Shown: piece by piece, positions 36,085 to 46,000 of the stretch | Position numbering within the stretch: position 1 is the stretch's first letter | Layout: each line of letters opens with the position of its first letter | Origin: Clostridia bacterium | GTDB lineage: Bacteria; Bacillota; Clostridia; Oscillospirales; Acutalibacteraceae | Length of the DNA: 64,000 nucleotides | Assembly (NCBI GenBank): GCA_017613735.1 | Contig: JAGADF010000001.1 | Span: 1-64,000 of the forward strand | Direction: 5' to 3' | Translations under genes and position numbers: made by a program | The notes under the pieces: generated by a model | Told to the model about the DNA's origin: nothing | Databases searched by the model: none | Seen by the model: only the letters and a program-made list of their open reading frames with translations

Positions 36085-38007
36085 ATGAAAAATATATATT
36101 TTATTCAAATAGTGGTTCCGTTTGGAAGCACAATTTATATTCCATACGCGGCGGGAACGATTATTGCAAGTTGTAAATCTCACTCTAAAATAGCAAGTGA
36201 ATATAAGTTCCATGACATTATTTTCAAAAGAGAAAATCTTGCGGATGTTCTTAAGAAAATAGAAGAACCTTATTTGGTTGCCTTTTCGTGTAATATATGG
36301 AATATTGAATTTAATAAGGCGTTAGCGAAAAAGATTAAAGAAAAGTATCCGGAATGTATTATTTCTTTTGGTGGCCATAGTGTGGGGCATACCACAAATA
36401 TTCTTGAGCAAGAGGATGCTGTTGATAATCTCACTTTTGGAGAAGGTGAGACGGTATTTCCGGAACTTCTTTTGGCTCTTTCAAATGGTGAAGATTTAAG
36501 AAAGGTAAAGTCAATCGCTTTTCGTGAGAACGGTGAAATTGTTAAAACGGAAATCGGTTGCCCATGTGATTTGTCCGTGCTTCCGTCGCCCTATCTTACG
36601 GGAGTTTTTGATAAACTGATTGAAGAAAACCCAGAGTTTGAGTTTAGCGTTATACTTGAAACAAATAGGGGATGCCCGTACTCTTGCGGTTTTTGTGACT
36701 GGACTCACGGCGGAAAGAGAATGCGCTTTTTCCCGATGGAAAAGATTAAGGCGGAAATTCTCTGGATGGCAGAGCATAAAGTTGAATTTTGTTATAATGC
36801 TGATTCGAACTTCGGTATGTTTGAAAGGGACCTCGAAATAGTTGATTTTCTTGTTGAAACAAAGAAAAAGTATGGTTTCCCAAAGATTTTCAGAACGAAT
36901 TATGAAAAGAATTGTACAGACCGTGTATTTCAGATTTGCAAAACATTCAATGATGTAGGTATGGATAGAGGAGCTACGGTTTCATATCAATCACTGTCCC
37001 CCGAAGCTCTTAAAAATATCGGCAGAAAGAATCTTACGCTTGAGCACTTTGCGGATTTAATGCGTAGATATAACGAAGCGGGTATTAATACATATTCGGA
37101 ATTGATTTTGGGATTTCCGGGTGAAACATATGAGAGCTTTAGCAAAGGAATTTGTACGCTTCTTGAATTGGGGCAGCACAGTTCGCTATATGTTTATTTA
37201 TGTGAAATACTTCCAAATGCGCCAATGTCTAAACCCGATTATGTTAAAGAGCATAAAATAAAAACCATTAAAGTTTATTTTAAAAATGCGCATAGTGATG
37301 CAAATATAAATGATGAGGTACATGAATACTCGAATCTTGTTTGTTCAACAGATACAATGAGTAAGGATGAATGGGTTGCATCAAACCTTTTTTCCCTTTG
37401 TGTTCAATGCTTCCATTCCCTTGGTATTCTTAGAGCTTTTGCACTTTATTTGTATTATGAACATATTACGGATTATTTTACTTTTTATAATGGGTTAAGT
37501 GATTATTTGCTCGCTTCAGACGGCAAGCTCGGCGAATTGTGGCGTGATATTAAGAATCGTTATGTTAATTCGTTAAAAGGAAATTGGCATTATTATAATC
37601 CGCTTTTCGGTAATATAACATGGCCTCATGAGGAAGGCGCTTTCCTCCAGGCTGCTTATTCATGGAATGAATCGATTAATGAATTGTTGCCATATGTTGA
37701 AAAATTTAATATTCCAAAGGATATATTCAATGATTTACTTAAATATCAAAGTATGATTATAAAAAAGCCATTTGATAAAGAACAGCAGACAGTTTTCAAT
37801 TATAATTTTCCTTATTACTTTGAAAACATTTACGAAAGAACTGCAAAGCCTTTAAAGAAAGAAAAGACCTTATTTAAAATCATTCCCAAGAATCCGTATA
37901 CAGATTGGGAAAAATATGCGAGGGAAACGGTTTGGTACGGCCGAAGAAAAGAAGCAAATATTTATCATAAAAAAGAGTATACCGTTGAGGTTTTGAAAAA
38001 CGATTGA
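36085..38007 (+). CDS. B12-binding-domain radical SAM protein (AT-rich copy)
   Basis: The 640-aa protein has an N-terminal cobalamin-binding-like domain (about 1-170, with IISFGGHSVGHTTNILEQED) and the radical SAM motif NRGCPYSCGFCDW (Cys197, Cys201, Cys204). Core strands include FCYNADSNFGMFERDLEI and INTYSELILGFPGETYESF. A C-terminal domain of about 270 residues (from ~370) is rich in Tyr, Trp and Phe and unlike anything I recognise. It is a longer relative of the product of the gene at 32962, and it too neighbours a GT2 gene on the opposite strand. The upstream ribosome binding site is weak (GAAGAGAAG). Confidence 0.85.
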   Translation: MKNIYFIQIVVPFGSTIYIPYAAGTIIASCKSHSKIASEYKFHDIIFKRENLADVLKKIEEPYLVAFSCNIWNIEFNKALAKKIKEKYPECIISFGGHSVGHTTNILEQEDAVDNLTFGEGETVFPELLLALSNGEDLRKVKSIAFRENGEIVKTEIGCPCDLSVLPSPYLTGVFDKLIEENPEFEFSVILETNRGCPYSCGFCDWTHGGKRMRFFPMEKIKAEILWMAEHKVEFCYNADSNFGMFERDLEIVDFLVETKKKYGFPKIFRTNYEKNCTDRVFQICKTFNDVGMDRGATVSYQSLSPEALKNIGRKNLTLEHFADLMRRYNEAGINTYSELILGFPGETYESFSKGICTLLELGQHSSLYVYLCEILPNAPMSKPDYVKEHKIKTIKVYFKNAHSDANINDEVHEYSNLVCSTDTMSKDEWVASNLFSLCVQCFHSLGILRAFALYLYYEHITDYFTFYNGLSDYLLASDGKLGELWRDIKNRYVNSLKGNWHYYNPLFGNITWPHEEGAFLQAAYSWNESINELLPYVEKFNIPKDIFNDLLKYQSMIIKKPFDKEQQTVFNYNFPYYFENIYERTAKPLKKEKTLFKIIPKNPYTDWEKYARETVWYGRRKEANIYHKKEYTVEVLKND

Positions 38008-38016
38008 GGGATTCAA

Positions 38017-38952
38017 ATGAGTAAAAAATTGATTTCGGTTGTGGTACCCGTATATAATGAGCAGGAGAATTTACCTGATGCATATTCGCGTATAACCAAT
38101 GTTATGAAAGGGTTAACGGAATATGATTATGAAATTGTATTCTTTGACGATGGTTCTACCGACAGCTCAAGAAGTCTGATAGAGGAATACTGCTCAACAG
38201 ATGAACATGTTAAGGCTGTATTGTATTCGCGTAATTTCGGATATAGTAAAACTATTTTTTATTCCGCTCAGCAGGCAAAGGGCGACTGTGCCATAATGGT
38301 ACATGCCGATTTACAGAATCCGCCTGAGCTGATACCTGAATTTGTAGCGGAATGGGAAAAAGGAGCTCAGATTGTTCAGGGCGTAAAAAAGAAGAGCAAA
38401 GAGTCTCCTTTTTTATTCTTTTTCCGCACGATATACTATTGGATGATGATTGTGGTTTTCGGTGTAAAACTTACAACCCATGCAACTGAATTTCAGCTAT
38501 TTGACGCTTCGTTTATAGGAGTTCTGCGATCAATTCGTGACAGCCATCCTTTTCTTAGGGGTATAATTCTTGAATACGGACAGAAGATATCATATATATC
38601 TTTTGTTCAGGACAGAAGAAATAAAGGCAAATCAAAGTTCAGCATAGGAAAGTATTATGATTTTGCAATAAACGGAATTGTCAGTTCATCAGACAGATTG
38701 CCGAGAAGGATTATTGTTGTTACCGTTGTTTTAATTGCGGCTCTTATTATAGAAGCAATACTGTTTTTTATCTTCTTTGCACGCGGAATGGCCGCTGACA
38801 GAATAGTTTTGGCAATTATTATTCATTTTATTGCTATTGCGGCTTTAGTCGGACAGATATTTATTTCATTTTTGCTCGAATACATAATCGGGGTTTCAAA
38901 AAATGTTGTGGACAAACCACTTGTAGTTGAAGAAGGACGAATTAATTATTGA
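38017..38952 (+). CDS. polyprenyl-phosphate glycosyltransferase, GT2 with two C-terminal membrane spans
   Basis: The 311-aa protein is of the DPM1/GtrB/ArnC type: ISVVVPVYNEQENLPDAYSR, FFDDGSTDSS (DDG), ALYSRNFGYSKTIF-like segment, MVHADLQNPPELIPEFV (DLQ metal motif) and RRNKGKSKFSIGKYYDFAING. Two hydrophobic segments follow at about 232-258 and 266-292. Such enzymes move a sugar from a nucleotide donor to undecaprenyl phosphate on the inner face, giving a lipid-linked sugar for membrane glycosyltransferases. The polytopic proteins that follow fit that second role. ATG 38017 is 10 bases after the radical SAM stop. Confidence 0.9.
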   Translation: MSKKLISVVVPVYNEQENLPDAYSRITNVMKGLTEYDYEIVFFDDGSTDSSRSLIEEYCSTDEHVKAVLYSRNFGYSKTIFYSAQQAKGDCAIMVHADLQNPPELIPEFVAEWEKGAQIVQGVKKKSKESPFLFFFRTIYYWMMIVVFGVKLTTHATEFQLFDASFIGVLRSIRDSHPFLRGIILEYGQKISYISFVQDRRNKGKSKFSIGKYYDFAINGIVSSSDRLPRRIIVVTVVLIAALIIEAILFFIFFARGMAADRIVLAIIIHFIAIAALVGQIFISFLLEYIIGVSKNVVDKPLVVEEGRINY

Positions 38953-38969
38953 GAGGTAGGAAAGTATTA

Positions 38970-40232
38970 GTGTCTGAATCTAGATTATTAAAGCGAACAT
39001 CGTTTTTTAATAGACATTGTTTTTCGATTGTTCTCTTTTTGTTTCTCCTTGTTTTTCATATTGTAATTGTTAATCGTTTGAAGTTGTGGAGACTGAGTGA
39101 TTTAACATACTCTTTATTCTGCGTGGATTTCAGTTTCGGATTTGCATCTAAGCTGCTACCGGGTGCGATCTTTAATACTATTTTTGCATCTCATGCCAAT
39201 CGGTTTACGGCAAATGTCTATGCTGTTGTATTAATTCTATTGGTCTTTATAGGCGTTTCTGTTCTTTTAGAAAGATTCATTATGAGTATGCCTGAAAAGC
39301 ACAAAATGCTTGCGTTGGCGTTGGTGGTGTTTTTTTTATCTGGAGCATATTCACTTTCTATTTATACGAAGTGGCTTGGAGTATCTGATACATATTGGAT
39401 AGTTTTATTATTGTTGTTTTTTTTCTTTATAGACAGAAAATGGTTGCGTTTACTTATTCCAATCATATATATAACTGCTTTGATGATACATTTTTCATCG
39501 TTGGTGTTCTTTATTCCGATTTTTTCGATTATTCTTTTATATCGCATTGCTGTTTCAAGTGACAAAAGCGAAAAAAAGACATATGGTATTATTTTTGTCG
39601 TTTCTATATGCGTTTCGATTATTTTTTTCTTCTTTTTAATTTTGAGTGAAGCTAAGTATGTTTGTCCGATAGAAGAATTTCACGAAAAAATGAAGAATCA
39701 CGGAACGACTTTTTTTACGTATTATGATTATGCGTTTTTCCATATTTTATACGGCGAGGAATTATTTCCATCAGTGGATGACATACAGTCTCCTTTGTTG
39801 AAGTTCTTTTATATGTTTTATTATCAAGTTCGTCTTTGCTTTAAGCTATTTTTTAATAATGTAGTTGATAGTTTGTCTGTAACTATAGGCGGATTAGTGT
39901 TGATAGCACCGATGATTACTGCTTTCTTATGTGCGCAGTGGAAATATTTTAAACAAAAAAGCAACGGATTAAGGCGTTTTGTGGCATTTTTAATGATGTT
40001 GCAAGTTCCGTTTTCGCTTATTCTGGGAGTGTTGTTTGCTATATCTGCGGATATAACTCGTTATTATACTTATTTAATGATAAGCGTTTTTACGTATTGT
40101 TTAGCCGTCCTTTACTATGAGGAGGATAAAAGAGAAGATTTCTTTGATTCTTTAAAACGCTTTATGAAAACACCTGCAGCATTAATATATTTTTTGTATT
40201 ATTCGGTATTTACGCTAATGCCGTGCCTTTAA
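38970..40232 (+). CDS. polytopic membrane protein, possible GT-C or polysaccharide polymerase (copy 1)
   Basis: The product (420 aa from the GTG at 38970) has about 10-11 hydrophobic spans and a hydrophilic loop after span 7 (IEEFHEKMKNHGTTFFTYYD). The segment ALMIHFSSLVFFIPIF resembles the H-S-containing span of EpsG-type polymerases, but I cannot confirm the family. A GTG after an AGGTAGG site is preferred over the TTG at 38949 inside the previous gene. It is a paralogue of the gene at 41098: DFSFGFASKLLPGAIFNTIF here against DYSFGFRFGLLPGAIYGTLF there. Following a polyprenyl-phosphate glycosyltransferase, it could use the lipid-linked sugar outside the cell. Confidence 0.75.
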   Translation: MSESRLLKRTSFFNRHCFSIVLFLFLLVFHIVIVNRLKLWRLSDLTYSLFCVDFSFGFASKLLPGAIFNTIFASHANRFTANVYAVVLILLVFIGVSVLLERFIMSMPEKHKMLALALVVFFLSGAYSLSIYTKWLGVSDTYWIVLLLLFFFFIDRKWLRLLIPIIYITALMIHFSSLVFFIPIFSIILLYRIAVSSDKSEKKTYGIIFVVSICVSIIFFFFLILSEAKYVCPIEEFHEKMKNHGTTFFTYYDYAFFHILYGEELFPSVDDIQSPLLKFFYMFYYQVRLCFKLFFNNVVDSLSVTIGGLVLIAPMITAFLCAQWKYFKQKSNGLRRFVAFLMMLQVPFSLILGVLFAISADITRYYTYLMISVFTYCLAVLYYEEDKREDFFDSLKRFMKTPAALIYFLYYSVFTLMPCL

Positions 40233-40258
40233 TTATTTAAATGAAAGGAAGAGAGCAA

Positions 40259-41068
40259 ATGTCAACCGTTTTAAAAAGTGATAAAAGCCGAATACTAACT
40301 ATAATTGCTTTAATCGGGTTGTTTTTTACTCGGTGGGTTTTCTGCAGAATAGAACTAGTTGCGCAGGACTCATATGTTATTTTTATAATTGAAAGTATTT
40401 TGTTTATTCTCATATATGGATTAAGCATTTTTAATATTCCTTTGGTAATACCGGCGTTTCTTTCTTTGATAGGTTGTGTTTTAATAGGCTTATTATACTT
40501 CTTGCTTGATGGATATGAAAGCAAAGAGTTTTTATGCTCGTTTACATATTTCTTTGTGCTTTTTTATTATGTCGAACAACTGTATTATCTTAAAAACAAA
40601 GGAGATTCCATGTTCCTTTTTGTTGTTACATTAATAAATCGGTTTTTCCCTTTTATTTTTGCCGTTTTAGCAGTTGTATTTATGATAGATAAGGATATTA
40701 GTTTTAATATAAATAATGTGTATATAATTCTTATTTTTATTATTCCTGCCGTTATTTATTATTTTATCAGTCGAGTCGGTGCTGAAACAAACAAAAAAAA
40801 GAAAAGAAAGTCAAGAAAGAAAAATGATAATAAAGAATTACAATCTATGAGGGTATCATTTGCTTATTCGATAATACCAATTGTTTTCTCTGGTGTCTTT
40901 TTTGCTTTAAATGAGAATAAATATCTGTCGCATACGATTCCTATTGTGTGGATTGTTAATCTAATCCTTCTTTATTCAATGGAACATGCTTTGGTCCGTG
41001 GATTTGTTTCTGAAATTCAAATCAAGCTAAAAGATTTTTTGTTGAGAGAAAAGAACGAAAATGAATAA
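40259..41068 (+). CDS. polytopic membrane protein of unknown function
   Basis: The 269-aa product has about eight hydrophobic spans, with a very basic cytoplasmic loop near the middle-end (NKKKKRKSRKKNDNKE). No family recognised. The ATG at 40259 has GAAAGGAAGAG 6-10 bases upstream; an ATG at 40241 lies before that site. It lies between two paralogous polytopic proteins, in the same AT-rich block and orientation, so it is probably part of the same membrane assembly or glycan pathway. Confidence 0.7.
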   Translation: MSTVLKSDKSRILTIIALIGLFFTRWVFCRIELVAQDSYVIFIIESILFILIYGLSIFNIPLVIPAFLSLIGCVLIGLLYFLLDGYESKEFLCSFTYFFVLFYYVEQLYYLKNKGDSMFLFVVTLINRFFPFIFAVLAVVFMIDKDISFNINNVYIILIFIIPAVIYYFISRVGAETNKKKKRKSRKKNDNKELQSMRVSFAYSIIPIVFSGVFFALNENKYLSHTIPIVWIVNLILLYSMEHALVRGFVSEIQIKLKDFLLREKNENE

Positions 41069-41097
41069 CCGGTAATTTTTTGAAAGGAGATGACTGT

Positions 41098-42351
41098 ATG
41101 GTAATCGCATTAAGAAAAGCAATCAGAGAACATCGTTTTTCCATATTCTTTTTTTTCTATACGGTCGTCTATAATATATTGATTTCATGCCGACTTTCCA
41201 ACTACAAAATTGATGATATTACGTTTGCTTATCATTTGGTTGACTATAGTTTTGGATTCCGTTTTGGGCTTTTACCCGGAGCGATATATGGCACATTGTT
41301 TCATCATAATTATTCTATAGTTTTAATTACGATTTATTGTACGGTTTTATTAATTTTGTTTTTTGCAGGCGTAGCATATCTTTTGGAAAAATTTGTTATA
41401 AGTATTGATAGTAAATATCGAAATACTGCATTTTTATTGGTTGCTTTTTATTTGTCGGGACCATTTTCCTTTTCAATTTTCGCACGGGAATTAGGTATGC
41501 TCGATTTTTACTGGATTGCTTCGGTTTTGTTGTTTTGCGTTTTTATTCAAAAGAAGTATTTCAGGATGTTGATACCATTATTATGCGCAGCGTGTCTTCT
41601 CGTTCATTTTTCGTCTGTTATTAGTTATTTGTTAATGATGTTAACGCTCATCTTATATAGGATATCTATTGAAGATGAAAAAAAAGAACAAAAAAGGTAT
41701 ATAATGGTTTTTATAATAAGTGCCTTTTTAGTATTATGTTTGTTTATTGCTCTTTTTTATGTTCAGTCTTGTAATGTTGCTTCTATTTCAATGGAGGAGT
41801 TCCATAATCGATTAGAAAGCAGAGGGAGCAGCTATTCTGATTACTATGATTATGCTTATTACAATTTGTATCGTGGTCAAGAAGTTATTGATAGTTCAAT
41901 TTATTCAATAGATTCTCCTATTATAATGATTATTAAAACGATTTTCGGTAAAATTTCATTTACTTTTTATGAGTATTCCCTTAGCCTGAAGGAATTCATT
42001 TTACGTTTTATTGTTTCAATTGTCTTATTTTCTCCTGCAGTATTGTTTATTTACAAAAGGTTTATTGTGTTGTTAAAAGATACCAAGAATAATCTGCTGA
42101 AAAAGTTTTGCATTTTGGTTATGATGATGCAGTTTCCAATTACAGCAATTATTGGAAGTTTGTTTTCTGCGGATATATTTAGATGGATGACACATGCATT
42201 CTTGATTTTTTCAACAGACTTTTTAATACTATTAAAGTACGAAAAGAGCTTGCGCGAACAGACATTTAACAGTTTTAATAAGATAAAATGTGCGCCATTA
42301 ACTATATACGTACTTTCATATTTTTCTACAGTTTTCTGGCCGTATTGTTAG
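41098..42351 (+). CDS. polytopic membrane protein, possible GT-C or polysaccharide polymerase (copy 2)
   Basis: The 417-aa protein parallels the gene at 38970 along its whole length: LSNYKIDDITFAYHLVDYSF, LLPGAIYGTLF, AACLLVHFSSVISYLL, the loop MEEFHNRLESRGSSYSDYYDYAYYN and LVMMMQFPITAIIGSLFSADIFRWM. The shared FH...YYDYA loop after span 7 is probably the extracytoplasmic catalytic or binding loop (inference). The ATG at 41098 has AAAGGAGA 7 bases upstream. It is the last gene of the AT-rich block and is followed by a terminator at 42377. Confidence 0.75.
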   Translation: MVIALRKAIREHRFSIFFFFYTVVYNILISCRLSNYKIDDITFAYHLVDYSFGFRFGLLPGAIYGTLFHHNYSIVLITIYCTVLLILFFAGVAYLLEKFVISIDSKYRNTAFLLVAFYLSGPFSFSIFARELGMLDFYWIASVLLFCVFIQKKYFRMLIPLLCAACLLVHFSSVISYLLMMLTLILYRISIEDEKKEQKRYIMVFIISAFLVLCLFIALFYVQSCNVASISMEEFHNRLESRGSSYSDYYDYAYYNLYRGQEVIDSSIYSIDSPIIMIIKTIFGKISFTFYEYSLSLKEFILRFIVSIVLFSPAVLFIYKRFIVLLKDTKNNLLKKFCILVMMMQFPITAIIGSLFSADIFRWMTHAFLIFSTDFLILLKYEKSLREQTFNSFNKIKCAPLTIYVLSYFSTVFWPYC

Positions 42352-42376
42352 AACATAATATATGATTTCATTTATT

Positions 42377-42412
42377 AAATCAATCCGCCGAGTATCTCGG
42401 TGGATTGATTTT
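42377..42412 (+). terminator. Rho-independent terminator closing the AT-rich block
   Basis: Arms AAATCAATCCGCCGAG (42377-42392) and CTCGGTGGATTGATTT (42396-42411) pair over 16 bp with one wobble and a TAT loop. Confidence 0.9.
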
Positions 42413-42618
42413 GCATATTGACGAACTTTCAACATAAACTTTGTGAAATGTGTTCAAAAATATGTCGAAAACACGGCAAGGAATGTTCAAAACTCGGCTT
42501 TGTTCACAATTCGTTCACAGTTTCGGCAAAAAGTCTCAATTAAAAAAATGCAAAATGCCCAAATTGTAAATTATTTTTTGTGAGAAACAGAAAAATGTGA
42601 AAATTTCGAGAATAAATA
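42413..42618. other. AT-rich intergenic stretch with recurring GTTCA words
   Basis: No open frame or hairpin of note. The words GTTCAAAA, GTTCAAAAC, GTTCACAATTCG and GTTCACAGTTTCGG recur between 42450 and 42535, upstream of the strong promoter at 42619, and might be binding sites for an activator or repressor. This is a weak pattern. Confidence 0.3.
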
Positions 42619-42647
42619 TTGACTATTTAGTGCATTTATTCTATAAT
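42619..42647 (+). promoter_or_regulatory. sigma-A promoter of the structured leader and giant secreted protein gene
   Basis: TTGACT (42619-42624), a 17-base spacer and TATAAT (42642-42647). Expected start of transcription is near 42654, about 360 bases before the coding region. Confidence 0.82.
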
Positions 42648-42653
42648 TTGATT

Positions 42654-43005
42654 AACCATAGGAGTGGTGTAATAGGGCGTAGTGCCCCCATTTCACGGGG
42701 GAGTCTGTCCAAAATGGGCAAAAACCCCGTTCGATACACATCCTCTGGTAATACCTCTCGGGTGTGTATCATCTGTCTTATGCTGCTTTTTCAGTTACGC
42801 AATTGGGGAAGACAGTGAGACAAATTTCCGAGAAAAACACTGACGGCGTTTGCGGAAGCTTCCCTATACCTATTATATATAGGTGAAAATTCGGGGCGGT
42901 CAGAAGTGACAAACAAATCGCAGTCGCAAACAATTCGGTGGCGGTTCACACCGTAAAAAAGAACCGACGACATTATATTTGTATATAATGATTAATTATG
43001 GAGGT
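42654..43005 (+). ncRNA. long structured 5' leader of unknown class
   Basis: Between a strong promoter and the start of the 1,730-aa protein lie about 350 transcribed bases with much more G+C and pairing than the flanking AT-rich spacer. Visible helices are CCCCC/GGGGG (42685-42689 with 42697-42701), an 11-bp stem GATACACATCC/GGGTGTGTATC with one wobble (42733-42743 with 42760-42770), CTGTCTT/AAGACAG (42773-42779 with 42809-42815), CTGAC/GTCAG (42840-42844 with 42899-42903) closing over ACCTAT/ATAGGT, and CGGTTC/GAACCG (42942-42947 with 42961-42966). No terminator precedes the gene. I tried and failed to match it to cobalamin, glycine, SAM, c-di-GMP or T-box RNAs, 6S, SRP or RNase P. Only AT-rich sequence follows, up to the ribosome binding site at 43000. 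Confidence 0.5.
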
Positions 43006-43013
43006 GTATGTTC

Positions 43014-46000
43014 TTGAAAAAGACTACAAAACTTTTAAGCGTACTTCTCGCTGTAGTTATGATGTTGTCTTGCTTCACAATGGCTGCACATGCTGCCAAG
43101 GCTGTCTATCAGACAGGCGCAAACCTTAATACACTTGGCGCATACAGCCCCGACGGCGCGGCAACACGTTTCTCAACAGAAGAGAGAATGTCAATCCTCT
43201 TCGACTGGCTTGACACAGTTCTCTACGGCGTCAACTTCGCAGGTATTCACAATACCAAGGTAGTTAATATCGATATTACTATTAACTCAGTTGACGAAAT
43301 CTGCGCTTCACTTGACAGCGTTAAGTCAGCTCTTGGCAACTGGCTTGTCGGTCTCGCCGGCGGCATTGGCCTTTTGGGCGACCTTACCGACCTTTCACTT
43401 GATAAGTGGACATCAGGCACAAGAAGAAGCGGCGCTCAGCTGACAATCGTTAAGCTGCTTCTTGACGTACTCAAAGACAACGCAAACTTTGTCGATAGCA
43501 TTCTTTCAAAGGGTAAAATCAACCTCGGCTCTATTGTAGGCGGCATGGTTGACCTTTCAAAGATTAATAAAATCCTCGGCAACCTTCCGAAGTTCATCCT
43601 TTCAAAGCTTTATCCGCTTATGTCACGTAAGGATGACACAAAGACAGTTGCTGACAACTATTTCAACGGCGTAGGCGCTCCTTCGACAGTACTTAACACA
43701 TTTGTTAACGCACTGTTCACGAAGCCCCAGTCGACAACGACCTATAAGGAAAATGCTTCGGGTACCTGCATCAGCGGCCACACTCTTCCGACAGCTTCGC
43801 AAAACCTTCGTTACTATTATGTAAAGACAGGTTCGGGCGACGGCGCTTACTTCACCTGCTATGTATGGGATTCACAGAATCAGAAGTATGTTGCAGAGGA
43901 CGCTAAGTTCTACAGAGAAGAGGAAGGCACAGGCACAGGCATTTATACTTATAAGACACCTGCAGGCGACGGCCTCAAGTATTATAAGACAGGTTCCTAT
44001 TGGCTTCCTTCTTATAAAACTGCAAACGAGTCGTTTAATGTTAACAGCGACTCTGTTGCTTCTATCTTCTATAAGTTCATCCCCTATGTATTCGGCGATC
44101 TTGCTCCCATAGCTCTTAACGGCTTTGTTAAGCAGGCTCTTGCTACATGGATGGGCGCTACGGAAACAAAGATTTATGAAGGTAAAGCAGGCACAGCGGA
44201 AGCTTCCGCAATCCTTGCAACCCTTCCCGCAGCTGCACAGACAATGTTCAGCGCAGCAGTTCCTTACTATCAGTTCTCATATTCTGCATATGACGCAGAG
44301 AACAACGGCGATACTCAGTATTACCGCTATGTAGATAAGGACACAAACACAGAAGAATGGTTCGAAATCGATATGACAACAGGCAACTATTTCCTTGGCC
44401 TGTTCAATATGGATTACACAGTAGCTTCTAACTTCATGGATGAGTTCGTTCCCGGCAAGACAGGCGCTAAGTCAACTCTTCTCCAGAGCCTTAACGACTT
44501 CCTCTGCAAGGCAGCTCAGACAATCCTTAAGTCAGACGTTTACGCTTCACTCGGCCTTCAGACCGGTGACAACACCTATCTCGTATCCAACATCCGCAAG
44601 GCTGCTCAGAAGCTTCTTCCCGAATCTCCTGACGCTGTTCTCGGCACTGACTATCTCCATCACTATGACGGATATTATCAGACAATGGTCAGCACAACTG
44701 CTTCGAACGATGAAGTTTTCTCAGCTCTTGCAGCTATCATTGCTAAGGCTCTTATGCCTCAGCTCATCCTTCCTTCGGCTGAAAAGCTTGCAGGCCAGAA
44801 GGTCGGCGCAGTTCTCGCTTGCGTAGTTCGTGAGCTCGTTACTCAGATGGTTCCGACATATAACTATGACGCTCTCATCTTCTCAAACTACAATACAAGA
44901 ACTCTTGTTTCGGGCAAGGACAACAGCTACTGGCTCGACGTTATCCTTACAATGGGCGTTGACGTTGGTATGTCCTACCTTTCTAACCTTACGGACCTCG
45001 GCCGTGACACAACAAACGGCTTCAAGTTCGCAGCAAGCAAGACTTATGATCTTACAACATTCGAAAGCAACCCGCAGGCTTGGGAAGCAACAGTTGACTG
45101 GATTATCGACTGGGCTCTTACCTCAGGCGTTGAGTGGGGCTGGAATATGGAGAAGCTCATCAACATAAGCTCCTTCACAGGCAACAACGCAGTTGACCTT
45201 GCTAAAGTCGGCGATCCTTGGGTTAAGCTTGACAAGATTCTCACAGATCTTCTTCCTCTCAAGGAAATTATCAACTGCACAGCTGCTTCCGGCAAGACAT
45301 GGCTTGAGACAGTCCTTCGCGACAAGCTCATCCTCGGTATTGCTGACCTTCACTTTGATTATATCTTCGGTAAGGGTACAGACTATACAGCTTCCGGCAA
45401 CGCAGGTCTTTTGAGCATCCCGTCGTCATCCGTTCTCAGAAAGAGCGGTTCAAACAACGGCGCTCTCGTTCAGCTCTGGGTTGTTGTCAGAAACCTTCTC
45501 AATGTTGTTCTTAACAAGGTACTCGGTACTAACCTCCTTGCTACAGGCACATTCACAACTATTGACACTCTTAATTCTCAGGCTAACATCAGAACACTCA
45601 TCAAGACTCTTCTTACAAACCTTCCCACAGCTTACACGAACGGACTTCTTGTTGTTGTCCTTCCCATCGTTGAGATGTTCGTAGGCTGGAAGACAGGCTC
45701 ACAGGAATTCAAGGATCCTGAGGTTAAATGGTCAGGTTATGTTCACACAACCGACGGCGCAACGCTTTCGATTACAAACATGTCGGCAGGCATGCTTCTC
45801 AAGAACTACAACGCTTCAGGCGGTTCAAACTATGAGAAGGCTTACAACGTAATCATCGACCAGATCAGCGGTTCAGGTCTTACATTCACAGTTGCCGAAG
45901 GTTCAACAACAATCGCTCCTTACGGCAGACTTAAGTACACTGTTAAGACTTCGAACACATCTGAAAGCGCTGTTCAGGTTATCATTAAGTACCACGTAAC

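Noticed and set aside
42597..42818. 73-codon frame across the promoter and leader RNA
   Set aside because: It begins upstream of the promoter, has no ribosome binding site and runs through the paired leader; not a credible gene.
42654..43005. Cobalamin riboswitch reading of the leader before the large secreted protein, because of GGGGAAGACAGTGAGAC and CACTGACGGCG
   Set aside because: The invariant B12 box (AGCCAGGAGACC-like) and the GCCACTG block in the right order are absent, and the downstream gene has no link to B12.
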